From Candidatus Margulisiibacteriota bacterium (lineage in GTDB: Bacteria > Margulisbacteria > WOR-1 > JAKLHX01): a DNA stretch of 6,729 bases. A program made the position numbers and the translations under genes. The stretch lies in assembly GCA_022709925.1 (NCBI GenBank), contig JAKLHX010000062.1, positions 1 to 6,729 on the forward strand, read 5' to 3'. Below the pieces are notes generated by a model. That model was given only the letters and a program-made list of their open reading frames with translations. It had not been told where the DNA came from and did no database searches. The number at the start of each line of letters is the position of its first letter. Within the stretch, counting starts at the first letter, position 1. This document shows positions 1 to 6,174 of this stretch, piece by piece.

Positions 1-2
1 TG

Positions 3-782
3 TGGTCCTCTTTCGAAGCGCCTTCCAGTCCTCTTCATGTCGTGAACAGGCATCCCGAGTGGATCGATCCGGCGAGCAGCAAGAGCGTTTCGAAGTTCTT
101 GAACCCGTTCAACAGAGACGTCAAGAACTATCTTTACGGCATGTACATGGAAGTAGCTTCAAAATATAAACTAGACGGCATACATATGGATTACATCAGA
201 TATGAGGATGAATACGGCGGGCTTGATTATGAAAGCCGGAGAGCTTTCAGCAATTCTTATTGGCTCGATCCGGTATTCCTTGTATATAATCCTCAGGCGG
301 TCAAGGAATATTACGGAGAAGAAGGTTATAAAAAACTCAAACAAAAATGGGTTTCTTACCGCTGCAGACAGGTCTCAGAACTGGTGAGAGCTGTATACAA
401 AGGCGTTAAGGTCCTGAACCCTGATATGCAGGTGTCTGCCGCGGTTTTTCCGGACCCTGCAGATTCTGCGAATGCAAGAGGTCAAGATTGGGTTTCTTGG
501 GTGAGGAACGGACATCTCGATTTTGTGGTCCCTATGATATATTCCGACGATGAAAAGGCCGTAAAAAAACGCATCATAAGTTGTGCCAGGGCCATAAGGT
601 CTAAAAAATTGGTCGTGGGGTTGGGTCCGTATAAAGTATCTCCTGAGGATTTTTTAAAACAGTTCCTGGTCTATAAAAAGCTGAGGAAATATTATCCGTC
701 GATAGCCGGTTTTAGCCTGTTCTCGTTCGATGCCATCTCGCAGAACAAGGCGTATCTTGAAAAAATAAAGAATGGCCTCTGA
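3..782 (+). CDS. GHL10/DUF187-type glycoside-hydrolase-like protein, 5' truncated
   Basis: The reading frame is open from the window edge (first whole codon at 3), so this is the last 259 residues of a longer protein. A GTG at 42 exists, but the codons before it (WSSFEAPSSPLHVV) read as protein, so it is not the likely start. The family signature is clear: DGIHMDYIRYE at visible residues 58-68 matches the DGxHxDYxRYP strand of the GHL10 (DUF187, YngK-like) TIM barrel. It is followed by VSAAVFPDP, a DWVSWV segment, and LDFVVPMIYS at about 172-181, then a late-barrel strand VVGLGPYKVS. Family members are usually secreted or surface proteins thought to act on polysaccharide or peptidoglycan, but the substrate is unknown and any signal peptide lies outside the window. 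The last residues KIKNGL have no anchor. The gene overlaps dprA by 11 bases, suggesting co-transcription. Family call is firm; enzymatic role is inferred. Confidence 0.85.
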   Translation, partial: WSSFEAPSSPLHVVNRHPEWIDPASSKSVSKFLNPFNRDVKNYLYGMYMEVASKYKLDGIHMDYIRYEDEYGGLDYESRRAFSNSYWLDPVFLVYNPQAVKEYYGEEGYKKLKQKWVSYRCRQVSELVRAVYKGVKVLNPDMQVSAAVFPDPADSANARGQDWVSWVRNGHLDFVVPMIYSDDEKAVKKRIISCARAIRSKKLVVGLGPYKVSPEDFLKQFLVYKKLRKYYPSIAGFSLFSFDAISQNKAYLEKIKNGL

Positions 783-1860
783 ACTCAAATACTGGCTGGC
801 CCTCCAAAAAATATCCGGTCTCGGCCCTTCAAGGATAAGGGCCCTTTATGAAAAGTTCAATCCTATATCAAACCTCTGGAAAGCAGAAAGAAAAGACCTT
901 TTTGATATCCAAGGTGTCGGGCCGGCCCTGGCCGATTCCATCCTTGAAGGGATAAGCTCCGGGTCTTTAGATGAAACGTTTCCTTCGATGCCGGAGGACG
1001 TGGAAGCCGTTACATTGTCTGACCAGGAATATCCGAAGGCGCTTTTCAATATATATGACCCTCCCGCCGTTATCTATAAAAAAGGGCTTGCTTTCAGCAG
1101 TTTTAAAAATTGTGTGGCTGTTGTAGGGACAAGGAAGCCGACTTTTTATGGGCAACAGATAACCGAAACTCTTGTACGGGGGCTTGTCGAGTCCGGGATC
1201 ACTATCGTTTCCGGTCTTGCCGCGGGGATAGATACCTGTGCGCACCGCGCGGCGCTTAAATACGGAGGGACTACGATCGCAGTATTGCCGGGAGGATTTG
1301 AACATATCTATCCGTACTTTAACCGCAGCTTATCCGTTCAGATAGCGGAAAGCGGTTGTCTCGTTTCAGAATTCCATCCTATGCGGCGTTTCGAGAAGTG
1401 GGATTTTCCCAGGAGGAACAGGATAATATCGGGATTTTCTTTGGGCGTTGTCGTGATCGAAGGGGCGTCCGACAGCGGATCTTTGATCACTGCAGGCTGT
1501 GCAGTAGAGCAGAATAGGGAAGTCTTCGCTGTTCCCGGACAGGTCTTTTCCTGTATGAGCGCCGGTCCCAACCGGTTGATAAAGCAGGGGGCAAAACTGG
1601 TCCAGACCGTCGATGACATTCTCGATGAACTGCCGCCTGGCGTAAAGATTTCTCCTGAAAAGAGGCTTGATATTGGCACTGACTTAAATGATGACGAGAA
1701 AGAGGTCCTCTCCATCCTTTCTGAAGGCCCGAAACATATTGATATTATATCCTCATCTTGTAAAAAGCCTGTCGGACCGCTTTCTTCCTGCCTGCTTTCG
1801 ATGCAATTGAAAGGCCTTATAAAGGAACTTCCAGGAAATAACTATTATTTGAACGTCTGA
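772..1860 (+). CDS. dprA: DNA processing protein DprA (Smf), RecA loader
   Basis: DprA binds incoming single-stranded DNA in the cytoplasm during natural transformation and loads RecA on it. The 362-residue length is normal for the family. The N-terminus carries a helix-hairpin-helix-like region (ISGLGPSRIRALY at 14-26 and GVGPALADSI at 48-57). The Rossmann-like core spans about 80-285: VAVVGTRKPTFYG (115-127), SGLAAGIDTCAHRAAL (147-162), the FPRRNRIISG motif (212-221), SGSLITAG (235-242) and FAVPGQ (252-257). The C-terminal part from about 304 (LNDDEKEVLSIL to NNYYLNV) looks like the winged-helix domain found in many DprA proteins. The ATG at 772 lies inside the end of the upstream gene (ATGGCCTCTGA overlap), so translation is probably coupled; the local ribosome site is weak. 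No terminator is seen after the stop. dprA is widespread even in bacteria not known to be competent, so competence cannot be inferred from it alone. Confidence 0.96.
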   Translation: MASELKYWLALQKISGLGPSRIRALYEKFNPISNLWKAERKDLFDIQGVGPALADSILEGISSGSLDETFPSMPEDVEAVTLSDQEYPKALFNIYDPPAVIYKKGLAFSSFKNCVAVVGTRKPTFYGQQITETLVRGLVESGITIVSGLAAGIDTCAHRAALKYGGTTIAVLPGGFEHIYPYFNRSLSVQIAESGCLVSEFHPMRRFEKWDFPRRNRIISGFSLGVVVIEGASDSGSLITAGCAVEQNREVFAVPGQVFSCMSAGPNRLIKQGAKLVQTVDDILDELPPGVKISPEKRLDIGTDLNDDEKEVLSILSEGPKHIDIISSSCKKPVGPLSSCLLSMQLKGLIKELPGNNYYLNV

Positions 1861-1871
1861 TTTACATTGCG

Positions 1872-1880
1872 TGTTATAAT
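1872..1880 (+). promoter_or_regulatory. Extended -10 promoter for the Mg-transport-like operon
   Basis: TGTTATAAT at 1872-1880 is a perfect extended -10 element (TGn plus TATAAT). No good -35 box lies at normal spacing; TTGAAC at 1849-1854 is 20 bases upstream of the -10 and inside the end of dprA. Extended -10 promoters can work with a poor -35. Predicted transcription start is near 1887, giving a leader of about 25 bases, too short for an M-box or other Mg2+ riboswitch. Confidence 0.6.
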
Positions 1881-1911
1881 CTATTAGTAATATTCAAAAG
1901 GGGTGCCCATC

Positions 1912-3183
1912 ATGGTCTACTTTAACGATATGTATGCCTCAGAGATCCTGGGAAGGCTTGTGATAGACAGGATAGAAGAAAAGATAGGCCATGTAAAAGA
2001 CATCGTCGTAGACCCGTCGGAGCAGTTCCCAAAGATAATCGGGCTCCTCATCAAGACCGATGGTAGCAACAGGGAAAAGATCTTGTTGATAGGGGAGTTC
2101 AATCTTATCGGCAGGCGCGCGATCTCCACGAACCCTCTAAAAGAGAACATCGCTTTTGCATCTGTCCGGGACGGAGAGATCCTTATTCAGAGGGACCTTC
2201 TGGACAAGCAGATAGTCGATATACACGGATCAAAGGTCGTCAGGGTGAACGATCTCAAGCTTGCAAAGGCGGGAGAAGATATCAGGCTTTTGGCGGCGGA
2301 TATCGGGGTCAAAGGGATACTGCGCAGGCTTAAAATAGACGGCATAGTCTCTTCTTTCTTGTCCATTTTCGGCATCAGCCTAAAGGAAGACCTTATAGGA
2401 TGGAACTTTGTCGAGCCTCTCAAGACTGATATCGCCAGGCTGAAACTTGTAGTCCCTTACCAGGGGATATCAAAATTGCATCCCGCTGACATAGCGAACA
2501 TCATCAGCCAGGTCCATACTGATGAAAAGACCGCTATCTTTGAATCTCTTTCCACTGAAACCGCCGCCGAAGCTCTGCATGAGCTTGAGCCTAGGATACA
2601 GGCGTTCCTTATAGGCACTCTTGAGACCAAGAAAGCTCTAATGATAATAGAAAAAATGCCGAGTGACGAAGCGGCCGATGTCCTTGGTGACCTTCCTGAA
2701 GAAAAAGCGACGGAATTGCTGCGCCTCATGAAACAGAAAAAAGCCGATGAGATACACGAGCTCCTTAAGCATGACGAGGAGACGGCCGGAGGTCTAATGA
2801 CCACCGAGTTCGTGTCCGTACCGCAGTCCTTTACCGCGTACCAGACAATAGAGAAGCTGAGGGAATTGGCCCCGGCCGCGGAGACGATATATTACCTTTA
2901 TATAACTGATGATGCCGAACATCTTGTCGGGGTCCTTTCTCTAAGGAATCTCATCGTGTCAAGACAGGAGACCCCCGTCTCTGAAATAATGTCATCAAAG
3001 ATCATTACGATAAAGCCGGAGATGAGCCGCAGGCAAGTCGCCGATGTTATATCTAAATACAATCTTCTGGCAGTGCCCGTGGTGGACAAGCTTAACAGGA
3101 TCCTTGGGATCGTGACCGTGGATGACGTGGTTGATTTTATAATCCCTCCTCTTGCCAGAAGAAAAAGGATGTCGGTAGGATAG
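1912..3183 (+). CDS. PRC-barrel / MgtE N-domain / CBS-pair protein without membrane domain (cation sensor)
   Basis: The likely start is ATG 1912, not the in-frame GTG at 1903: the ribosome site AAGGGG (1898-1903) lies 8 bases before ATG 1912 but overlaps the GTG. This gives 423 residues. Two PRC-barrel-like segments come first (about 9-75, GRLVIDRIEEKIGHVKDIVVD; about 97-155, QIVDIHGSKVVRVNDLKL). The superhelical MgtE N-terminal domain spans about 187-285 (LHPADIANIISQV; MPSDEAADVLGDLPEEKA). A CBS pair follows (about 295-410), with the MgtE-like DEETAGGLMTTEFVSV and AVPVVDKLNRILGIVTVDDVVDFI ends. In MgtE these domains bind Mg2+ and gate a five-helix channel. Here the protein stops about 13 residues after the second CBS domain with a basic tail, and no hydrophobic helix remains. 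The next gene, 22 bases downstream, is an Nramp-type transporter, so this is probably its regulatory subunit. Adenosine-nucleotide binding by the CBS pair is possible but not shown. Confidence 0.9.
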   Translation: MVYFNDMYASEILGRLVIDRIEEKIGHVKDIVVDPSEQFPKIIGLLIKTDGSNREKILLIGEFNLIGRRAISTNPLKENIAFASVRDGEILIQRDLLDKQIVDIHGSKVVRVNDLKLAKAGEDIRLLAADIGVKGILRRLKIDGIVSSFLSIFGISLKEDLIGWNFVEPLKTDIARLKLVVPYQGISKLHPADIANIISQVHTDEKTAIFESLSTETAAEALHELEPRIQAFLIGTLETKKALMIIEKMPSDEAADVLGDLPEEKATELLRLMKQKKADEIHELLKHDEETAGGLMTTEFVSVPQSFTAYQTIEKLRELAPAAETIYYLYITDDAEHLVGVLSLRNLIVSRQETPVSEIMSSKIITIKPEMSRRQVADVISKYNLLAVPVVDKLNRILGIVTVDDVVDFIIPPLARRKRMSVG

Positions 3184-3205
3184 TTTTTCGTTACGGACAA
3201 AAAAT

Positions 3206-4456
3206 ATGGCAAAAACACTGAATAAAAAAATAAACTACTGGAAGGTACGCCTTCTCATGTTCCTTGCGGTAGTGGGGCCGGGGATCATAACCGGTACTGC
3301 CGACAATGATGCCGGCGGCGTGACCACATACTCTGTCGTCGGAGCCAATTATGGTTATAAGATGCTTTGGATCCTGATCCTTATAACCATAATGCTTTAT
3401 GTAACACAGGAGATGGGAGCCCGTCTGGGAGTGGTCACGGGGAAAGGGCTGGGAGACCTCATAAGGGAAAAATTCAGTATAAATATCGCCATATTCCTTA
3501 TGGCACTGGTGTTCTTTGCGAATTTTTCAAATGTCCTGGCTAACGTCGTCGGGATAGCTTCGGTCGCGGATATCTATCACATCCCCAGGATATTGTTCGT
3601 TCCTGTTTTCGTCGTTGCGGTCTGGTATATAATCCTCAAAGGCAATTTTAGTTTTGTCCAGAATATCTTCATGACATCATGCCTGCTTTTTTTCTGCTAT
3701 ATCGTCAATGGCTTTATGGCAAAGCCCGATATTCCCAAGATGATATCCGGCAGTATCGTTCCCACCATCGAGATGAGCAGGGACTACATATTTACTGCGG
3801 CGGCCCTCATCGGGACCACTCTGACCGTCTGGGGACAGGTATTTATCCAGTCGTATTTTGTCGATAAAGGCATAGACAAAAAGCATTTAATGACAGCCAG
3901 AATGGATGTGCTGTTCGGTGCTTTCTGGCTGGCTTTTGTCGCGTTTTCCATAATAATATCAGCGGCCGCCACACTATTTGTAACGGGCACGACAATAGAG
4001 ACGGCTGTCGACGCCGCAGCTGCGCTGGGGCCGGCTCTTGGGCCTTTTGCAAAACATCTGTTTGCCTGGGGACTGCTAAATGCGTCTTTGCTGGGGATGT
4101 GTGTTATTTCGATGTCAACGGCATATTTTATAACTGAGATCATCGGCAGAGAAGGGAAGGTCAGCACGAATTTCAAAGAGGCGCCTCTTTTCTATTCCAT
4201 AATAGGAGGTTCCTTTTTTGCCTGTACGATGCTCGTCTTTATACCGAATCTTCCGATGGTCTTCATTATGACGGCATCTCAGGCGGTCAATACTCTGATC
4301 TTGCCTTTGGTCTTCTTTATGCTGTTAAAGCTTATAAATGACAAGAAACTTATGGGCAGTTATGTGAATTCCAAGACCATGAATGTCATTGCCTGGATCA
4401 CTATAGTCAGTTTTTCGGTCATCTCTTCGATCATGCTCTACCTGATGGTATTTTAA
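3206..4456 (+). CDS. Nramp-superfamily divalent cation transporter, probable Mg2+ type (NrmT-like)
   Basis: This is a 416-residue inner-membrane protein with about eleven hydrophobic helices (roughly 16-32, 52-70, 91-120, 129-145, 150-171, 194-216, 234-259, 281-313, 327-346, 349-377, 391-416), as expected for Nramp/SLC11. Helix 1 has the family frame GPGIITG...TTYSVVGANYGY, but the metal-binding DPGN reads DAGG at 35-38. In helix 6 the usual MPH region reads GTTLTVWGQVFIQS (203-216), with no methionine or histidine. Canonical Mn/Fe Nramps need that helix-1 Asn and helix-6 Met; their loss is typical of Nramp-related Mg2+ transporters (NrmT/NRMT, described in Clostridium and Eggerthella). The upstream MgtE-sensor-domain protein supports Mg2+ as substrate. 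Translation starts at ATG 3206 with a weak GGA 8 bases before it. Transport direction, energy coupling and substrate are inferred, not visible. Confidence 0.88.
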   Translation: MAKTLNKKINYWKVRLLMFLAVVGPGIITGTADNDAGGVTTYSVVGANYGYKMLWILILITIMLYVTQEMGARLGVVTGKGLGDLIREKFSINIAIFLMALVFFANFSNVLANVVGIASVADIYHIPRILFVPVFVVAVWYIILKGNFSFVQNIFMTSCLLFFCYIVNGFMAKPDIPKMISGSIVPTIEMSRDYIFTAAALIGTTLTVWGQVFIQSYFVDKGIDKKHLMTARMDVLFGAFWLAFVAFSIIISAAATLFVTGTTIETAVDAAAALGPALGPFAKHLFAWGLLNASLLGMCVISMSTAYFITEIIGREGKVSTNFKEAPLFYSIIGGSFFACTMLVFIPNLPMVFIMTASQAVNTLILPLVFFMLLKLINDKKLMGSYVNSKTMNVIAWITIVSFSVISSIMLYLMVF

Positions 4457-4472
4457 AAAAGTCTTTTGTCCC

Positions 4473-4514
4473 AAATAAAAACCTCCCTGATCCTAGAGCA
4501 GGGAGGCTTTATTT
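4473..4514. terminator. Bidirectional rho-independent terminator
   Basis: A perfect 8-bp stem, CCTCCCTG (4482-4489) with CAGGGAGG (4499-4506), encloses a 9-base loop. AAATAAA (4473-4479) and TTTATTT (4508-4514) flank it and can also pair. Read forward, the stem is followed by CTTTATTT, ending the transporter operon 25 bases after its stop. Read in reverse, it is followed by the better tract TTTTTATTT, ending the small reverse gene that stops at 4528. Confidence 0.88.
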
Positions 4515-4527
4515 CAAAAGAAAAGGA

Positions 4528-4686
4528 TCAGCTAAGTTTTTTCATCAGCTTTCTTTTCTTGATCACGCTCCAAATGATCTTGGTCATGGAGGTTACTGGA
4601 ATCGGGGTCTTTCCAAAAATATCTTCAAGGGTATCGGTCTGGCCTTTGAATACCACTCTCATCTTTGATAATCCGCCTCTTGCCAT
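4528..4686 (-). CDS. Small basic protein of unknown function (52 aa)
   Basis: This 52-residue reading frame on the reverse strand starts at ATG 4686-4684 and stops at TGA 4530-4528. I do not recognise the family. It begins MARGGLSKMRVVF, has a central GQTDTLEDIFGKTPIPV, one Trp (residue 39), and a lysine/arginine-rich tail KKRKLMKKL (43-51). Counting side chains gives 12 Lys/Arg against 3 Asp/Glu, so it is strongly basic; nucleic-acid or membrane contact is possible but unproven. No signal peptide, clear membrane helix or cysteine is present. What makes it convincing is its setting: a near-perfect ribosome site 5 bases before the ATG, a consensus sigma70 promoter about 65 bases further upstream, and a strong hairpin with a T tract 21 bases after the stop. 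It sits between two forward operons and is the only gene there. Codon use (AGA, AGG, ACC, ATC) resembles its neighbours. Confidence 0.72.
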   Translation of the reverse strand: MARGGLSKMRVVFKGQTDTLEDIFGKTPIPVTSMTKIIWSVIKKRKLMKKLS

Positions 4687-4690
4687 TAAA

Positions 4691-4702
4691 TTCACCCCCC
4701 TT
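4691..4702 (-). promoter_or_regulatory. Strong ribosome binding site of the 52-aa gene
   Basis: Read on the reverse strand, AAGGGGGGTGAA (4702-4691) differs by one base from the full anti-Shine-Dalgarno match AAGGAGGTGA, with 5 bases from the final A of GGTGA to the ATG at 4686. It is stronger than the site of any other gene here, and it fixes both the start codon and the coding strand of the small gene. Confidence 0.75.
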
Positions 4703-4710
4703 TTTCTGTT

Positions 4711-4744
4711 TGGATTTTTAAGAGCTAAAATCTATAAAAATCCA
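4711..4744. repeat. 10-bp perfect inverted repeat in the intergenic leader
   Basis: TGGATTTTTA (4711-4720) and TAAAAATCCA (4735-4744) are exact reverse complements separated by 14 bases. The repeat lies just downstream of the reverse promoter's predicted start (about 4751), so it would form a hairpin in the first 45 bases of the small gene's leader. It also lies just upstream of the forward -10 at 4754. It could be an operator or an RNA hairpin. It has no GC-rich stem or clean T tract, so it is not a standard terminator. Confidence 0.6.
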
Positions 4745-4750
4745 GTTTTA

Positions 4751-4759
4751 TGATATAAT
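4751..4759 (+). promoter_or_regulatory. Extended -10 promoter for accC-nusB
   Basis: TGATATAAT at 4751-4759 is a full extended -10 (TGn plus TATAAT) facing accC. The -35 position (about 4731-4736, TCTATA) is poor. Predicted start is near 4766, giving a leader of about 62 bases. It is the only good forward promoter seen between the upstream terminator and accC, and it overlaps the -10 of the reverse promoter. Confidence 0.6.
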
Positions 4760-4785
4760 TATAGAGCATATTTCAGAGTTGTCAA
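4758..4785 (-). promoter_or_regulatory. Consensus sigma70-type promoter for the 52-aa gene
   Basis: On the reverse strand, TTGACA (4785-4780) and TATAAT (4763-4758) are both exact consensus hexamers with a 16-base spacer. The -35 box sits inside a short dyad, AGTTG-T-CAACT on the forward strand (4777-4787), a possible operator. Predicted start is near 4751, about 65 bases before the small gene's ATG. Confidence 0.82.
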
Positions 4786-4827
4786 CTACATTTTAGAGCA
4801 AAGAAAGGAATTTGCAAGAGCTAAAAA

Positions 4828-6171
4828 ATGTTTAAAAAGATACTTATAGCCAACAGAGGAGAGATTGCGGTAAGGATAATCAGGGCATGCAAAGAGCTTG
4901 GCGTCAAAACGGTCGCTGTCTTTTCCGATATTGATAAGGATTGCCTTCACGTAAAGCTTGCCGACGAATCCTATTGTATAGGGCCGGCTGTCCCTTCTCA
5001 GAGTTACTTGAACGTGCCCGCGATAATCTCTACCGCAGAGGTCGCAGGGGCGCAGGCTATACATCCCGGATACGGTTTTCTCGCGGAGAATGCCAGGTTT
5101 GCCGAAATATGCGCGGCCCATAATATCGTTTTCATAGGGCCTTCCCCTAACTCGATAGATATGATGGGGGACAAGGCAACCGCAAAACAATGCGCGGTAA
5201 GAGCCGGCGTCCCGACACCTCCGGTATCCGACGGTATAGTCAAGGACCCCGGAGAGGCTTTGAATATAGCAAAGAAGATAGGGTTCCCATTGTTGATAAA
5301 GGCCACTGCCGGCGGCGGAGGCAAAGGTATGAGGATCGCTCAGAACGAAGAGGAATTCCCTGCACTGATGAAAATGGCCCAAACGGAAGCCAACGCGGCT
5401 TTTGGCAACCCGGATGCTTACATAGAAAAGTTCATAATAAAGCCGAAACATGTCGAGATACAGGTCCTTGGGGATATGTACGGGAACGTGGTCTTCCTCG
5501 GAGAACGCGACTGCTCTGTGCAGAGAAGGAACCAAAAACTCATCGAAGAAGCTCCCTGCGCCGTGCTTAACGATAAGATAAGGAGAAAGATGGGCGAATC
5601 CGCCGTAAGGATTGCAAGATCCGTTAAATATTTCAGTGCGGGGACCGTTGAATTCTTATTGGATGCCAGCGGGCATTTCTATTTTATGGAGATGAACACA
5701 AGAGTGCAGGTGGAGCATCCTATTTCCGAGATGGTCACTGGAGTGGATATCCTTAAAGAACAGATAAAAATAGCCTGCGGAGAGAAGCTTAGTGTCAGGC
5801 AAAAAGACATCAGATTGAACGGCCATGCCATAGAGTTCAGGATAAATGCGGAAGATCCGGACAAGAACTTTATGCCTTGTCCTGGGAAGATCGGCCTTTA
5901 TCTGCCTCCCGGCGGTCCTGGTATCAGAGTGGACGGGTTCGGTTACAGCGGATATAAGGTGTTACCGAATTATGACTCTTTAATAGCAAAGCTGATCGTT
6001 TTTGGAAAGGATAGAGAAGAGGCCATATCAAAAGGCAAAAGAGCTTTGAGCGAATTTGTCGTTGAAGGAGTGAAGACCACTATACCGTTCCATCAAAAAG
6101 TGCTTCAAAATCCGGCGTTCCTGCGCGGGGAAGTATATACCGATTTTATCGCTACGCAGATGGGGAGCTAA
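4828..6171 (+). CDS. accC: Biotin carboxylase (acetyl-CoA carboxylase subunit type)
   Basis: This enzyme carboxylates biotin on its carrier protein with ATP and bicarbonate, the first half-reaction of acetyl-CoA carboxylase, which makes malonyl-CoA for fatty-acid synthesis. Its 447 residues match free-standing AccC. The N-terminal domain has KILIANRGEIAVRIIRA (4-20) and HPGYGFLAENA (79-89). The ATP-grasp part has K116, K158, the glycine loop AGGGGKGM (161-168), E200-K201 and ERDCSVQRRNQK (226-237). The catalytic stretch MEMNTRVQVEHP (287-298) keeps E288, N290, R292, Q294, V295 and E296, and R338 is present in FRINAEDP. Residue 235 is Asn where E. coli has His236, a position that varies in the family. 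The ATG at 4828 has a modest AAGAG site 7 bases upstream. No accB lies next to it, so the carrier must be encoded elsewhere. It could instead serve as the carboxylase subunit of a pyruvate or acyl-CoA carboxylase, which sequence alone does not exclude. Confidence 0.95.
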   Translation: MFKKILIANRGEIAVRIIRACKELGVKTVAVFSDIDKDCLHVKLADESYCIGPAVPSQSYLNVPAIISTAEVAGAQAIHPGYGFLAENARFAEICAAHNIVFIGPSPNSIDMMGDKATAKQCAVRAGVPTPPVSDGIVKDPGEALNIAKKIGFPLLIKATAGGGGKGMRIAQNEEEFPALMKMAQTEANAAFGNPDAYIEKFIIKPKHVEIQVLGDMYGNVVFLGERDCSVQRRNQKLIEEAPCAVLNDKIRRKMGESAVRIARSVKYFSAGTVEFLLDASGHFYFMEMNTRVQVEHPISEMVTGVDILKEQIKIACGEKLSVRQKDIRLNGHAIEFRINAEDPDKNFMPCPGKIGLYLPPGGPGIRVDGFGYSGYKVLPNYDSLIAKLIVFGKDREEAISKGKRALSEFVVEGVKTTIPFHQKVLQNPAFLRGEVYTDFIATQMGS

Positions 6172-6174
6172 AAA

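Noticed and set aside
42..44. GTG 42 as the true start of the first gene
   Set aside because: The frame is open and protein-like back to position 3, and the family's N-terminal barrel strands are missing, so the gene begins outside the window.
1903..1911. GTG 1903 as the start of the PRC/MgtE_N/CBS gene
   Set aside because: It overlaps the AAGGGG ribosome site; ATG 1912 has correct 8-base spacing.
1861..1911. M-box or other Mg2+ riboswitch ahead of the transporter operon
   Set aside because: Only about 25 bases separate the predicted transcription start from the ATG, far too short for these structures.
3784..4176. 130-codon reverse frame opposite the Nramp gene
   Set aside because: Low-complexity Ala/Ser/Val product opposite well-supported membrane helices; no upstream signals.
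4466..4753. 95-codon forward reading frame in the gap before accC
   Set aside because: It starts at TTG just before the terminator hairpin and reads through it, has no ribosome site, and lies opposite the small reverse gene, which has all expected signals.
4780..4824. Remnant accB tail or leader peptide ending at TAA 4822-4824
   Set aside because: The frame has no start codon or biotin-carrier motif (MKM-like) and is very short.
5532..5534. Asn in place of the E. coli AccC His236 as a sign of inactivity
   Set aside because: This position varies among working biotin carboxylases and all core catalytic residues are kept.
4786..5535. 249-codon reverse reading frame opposite accC
   Set aside because: accC on the forward strand has every catalytic motif; the reverse product has no recognisable domain and is a shadow of codon bias.
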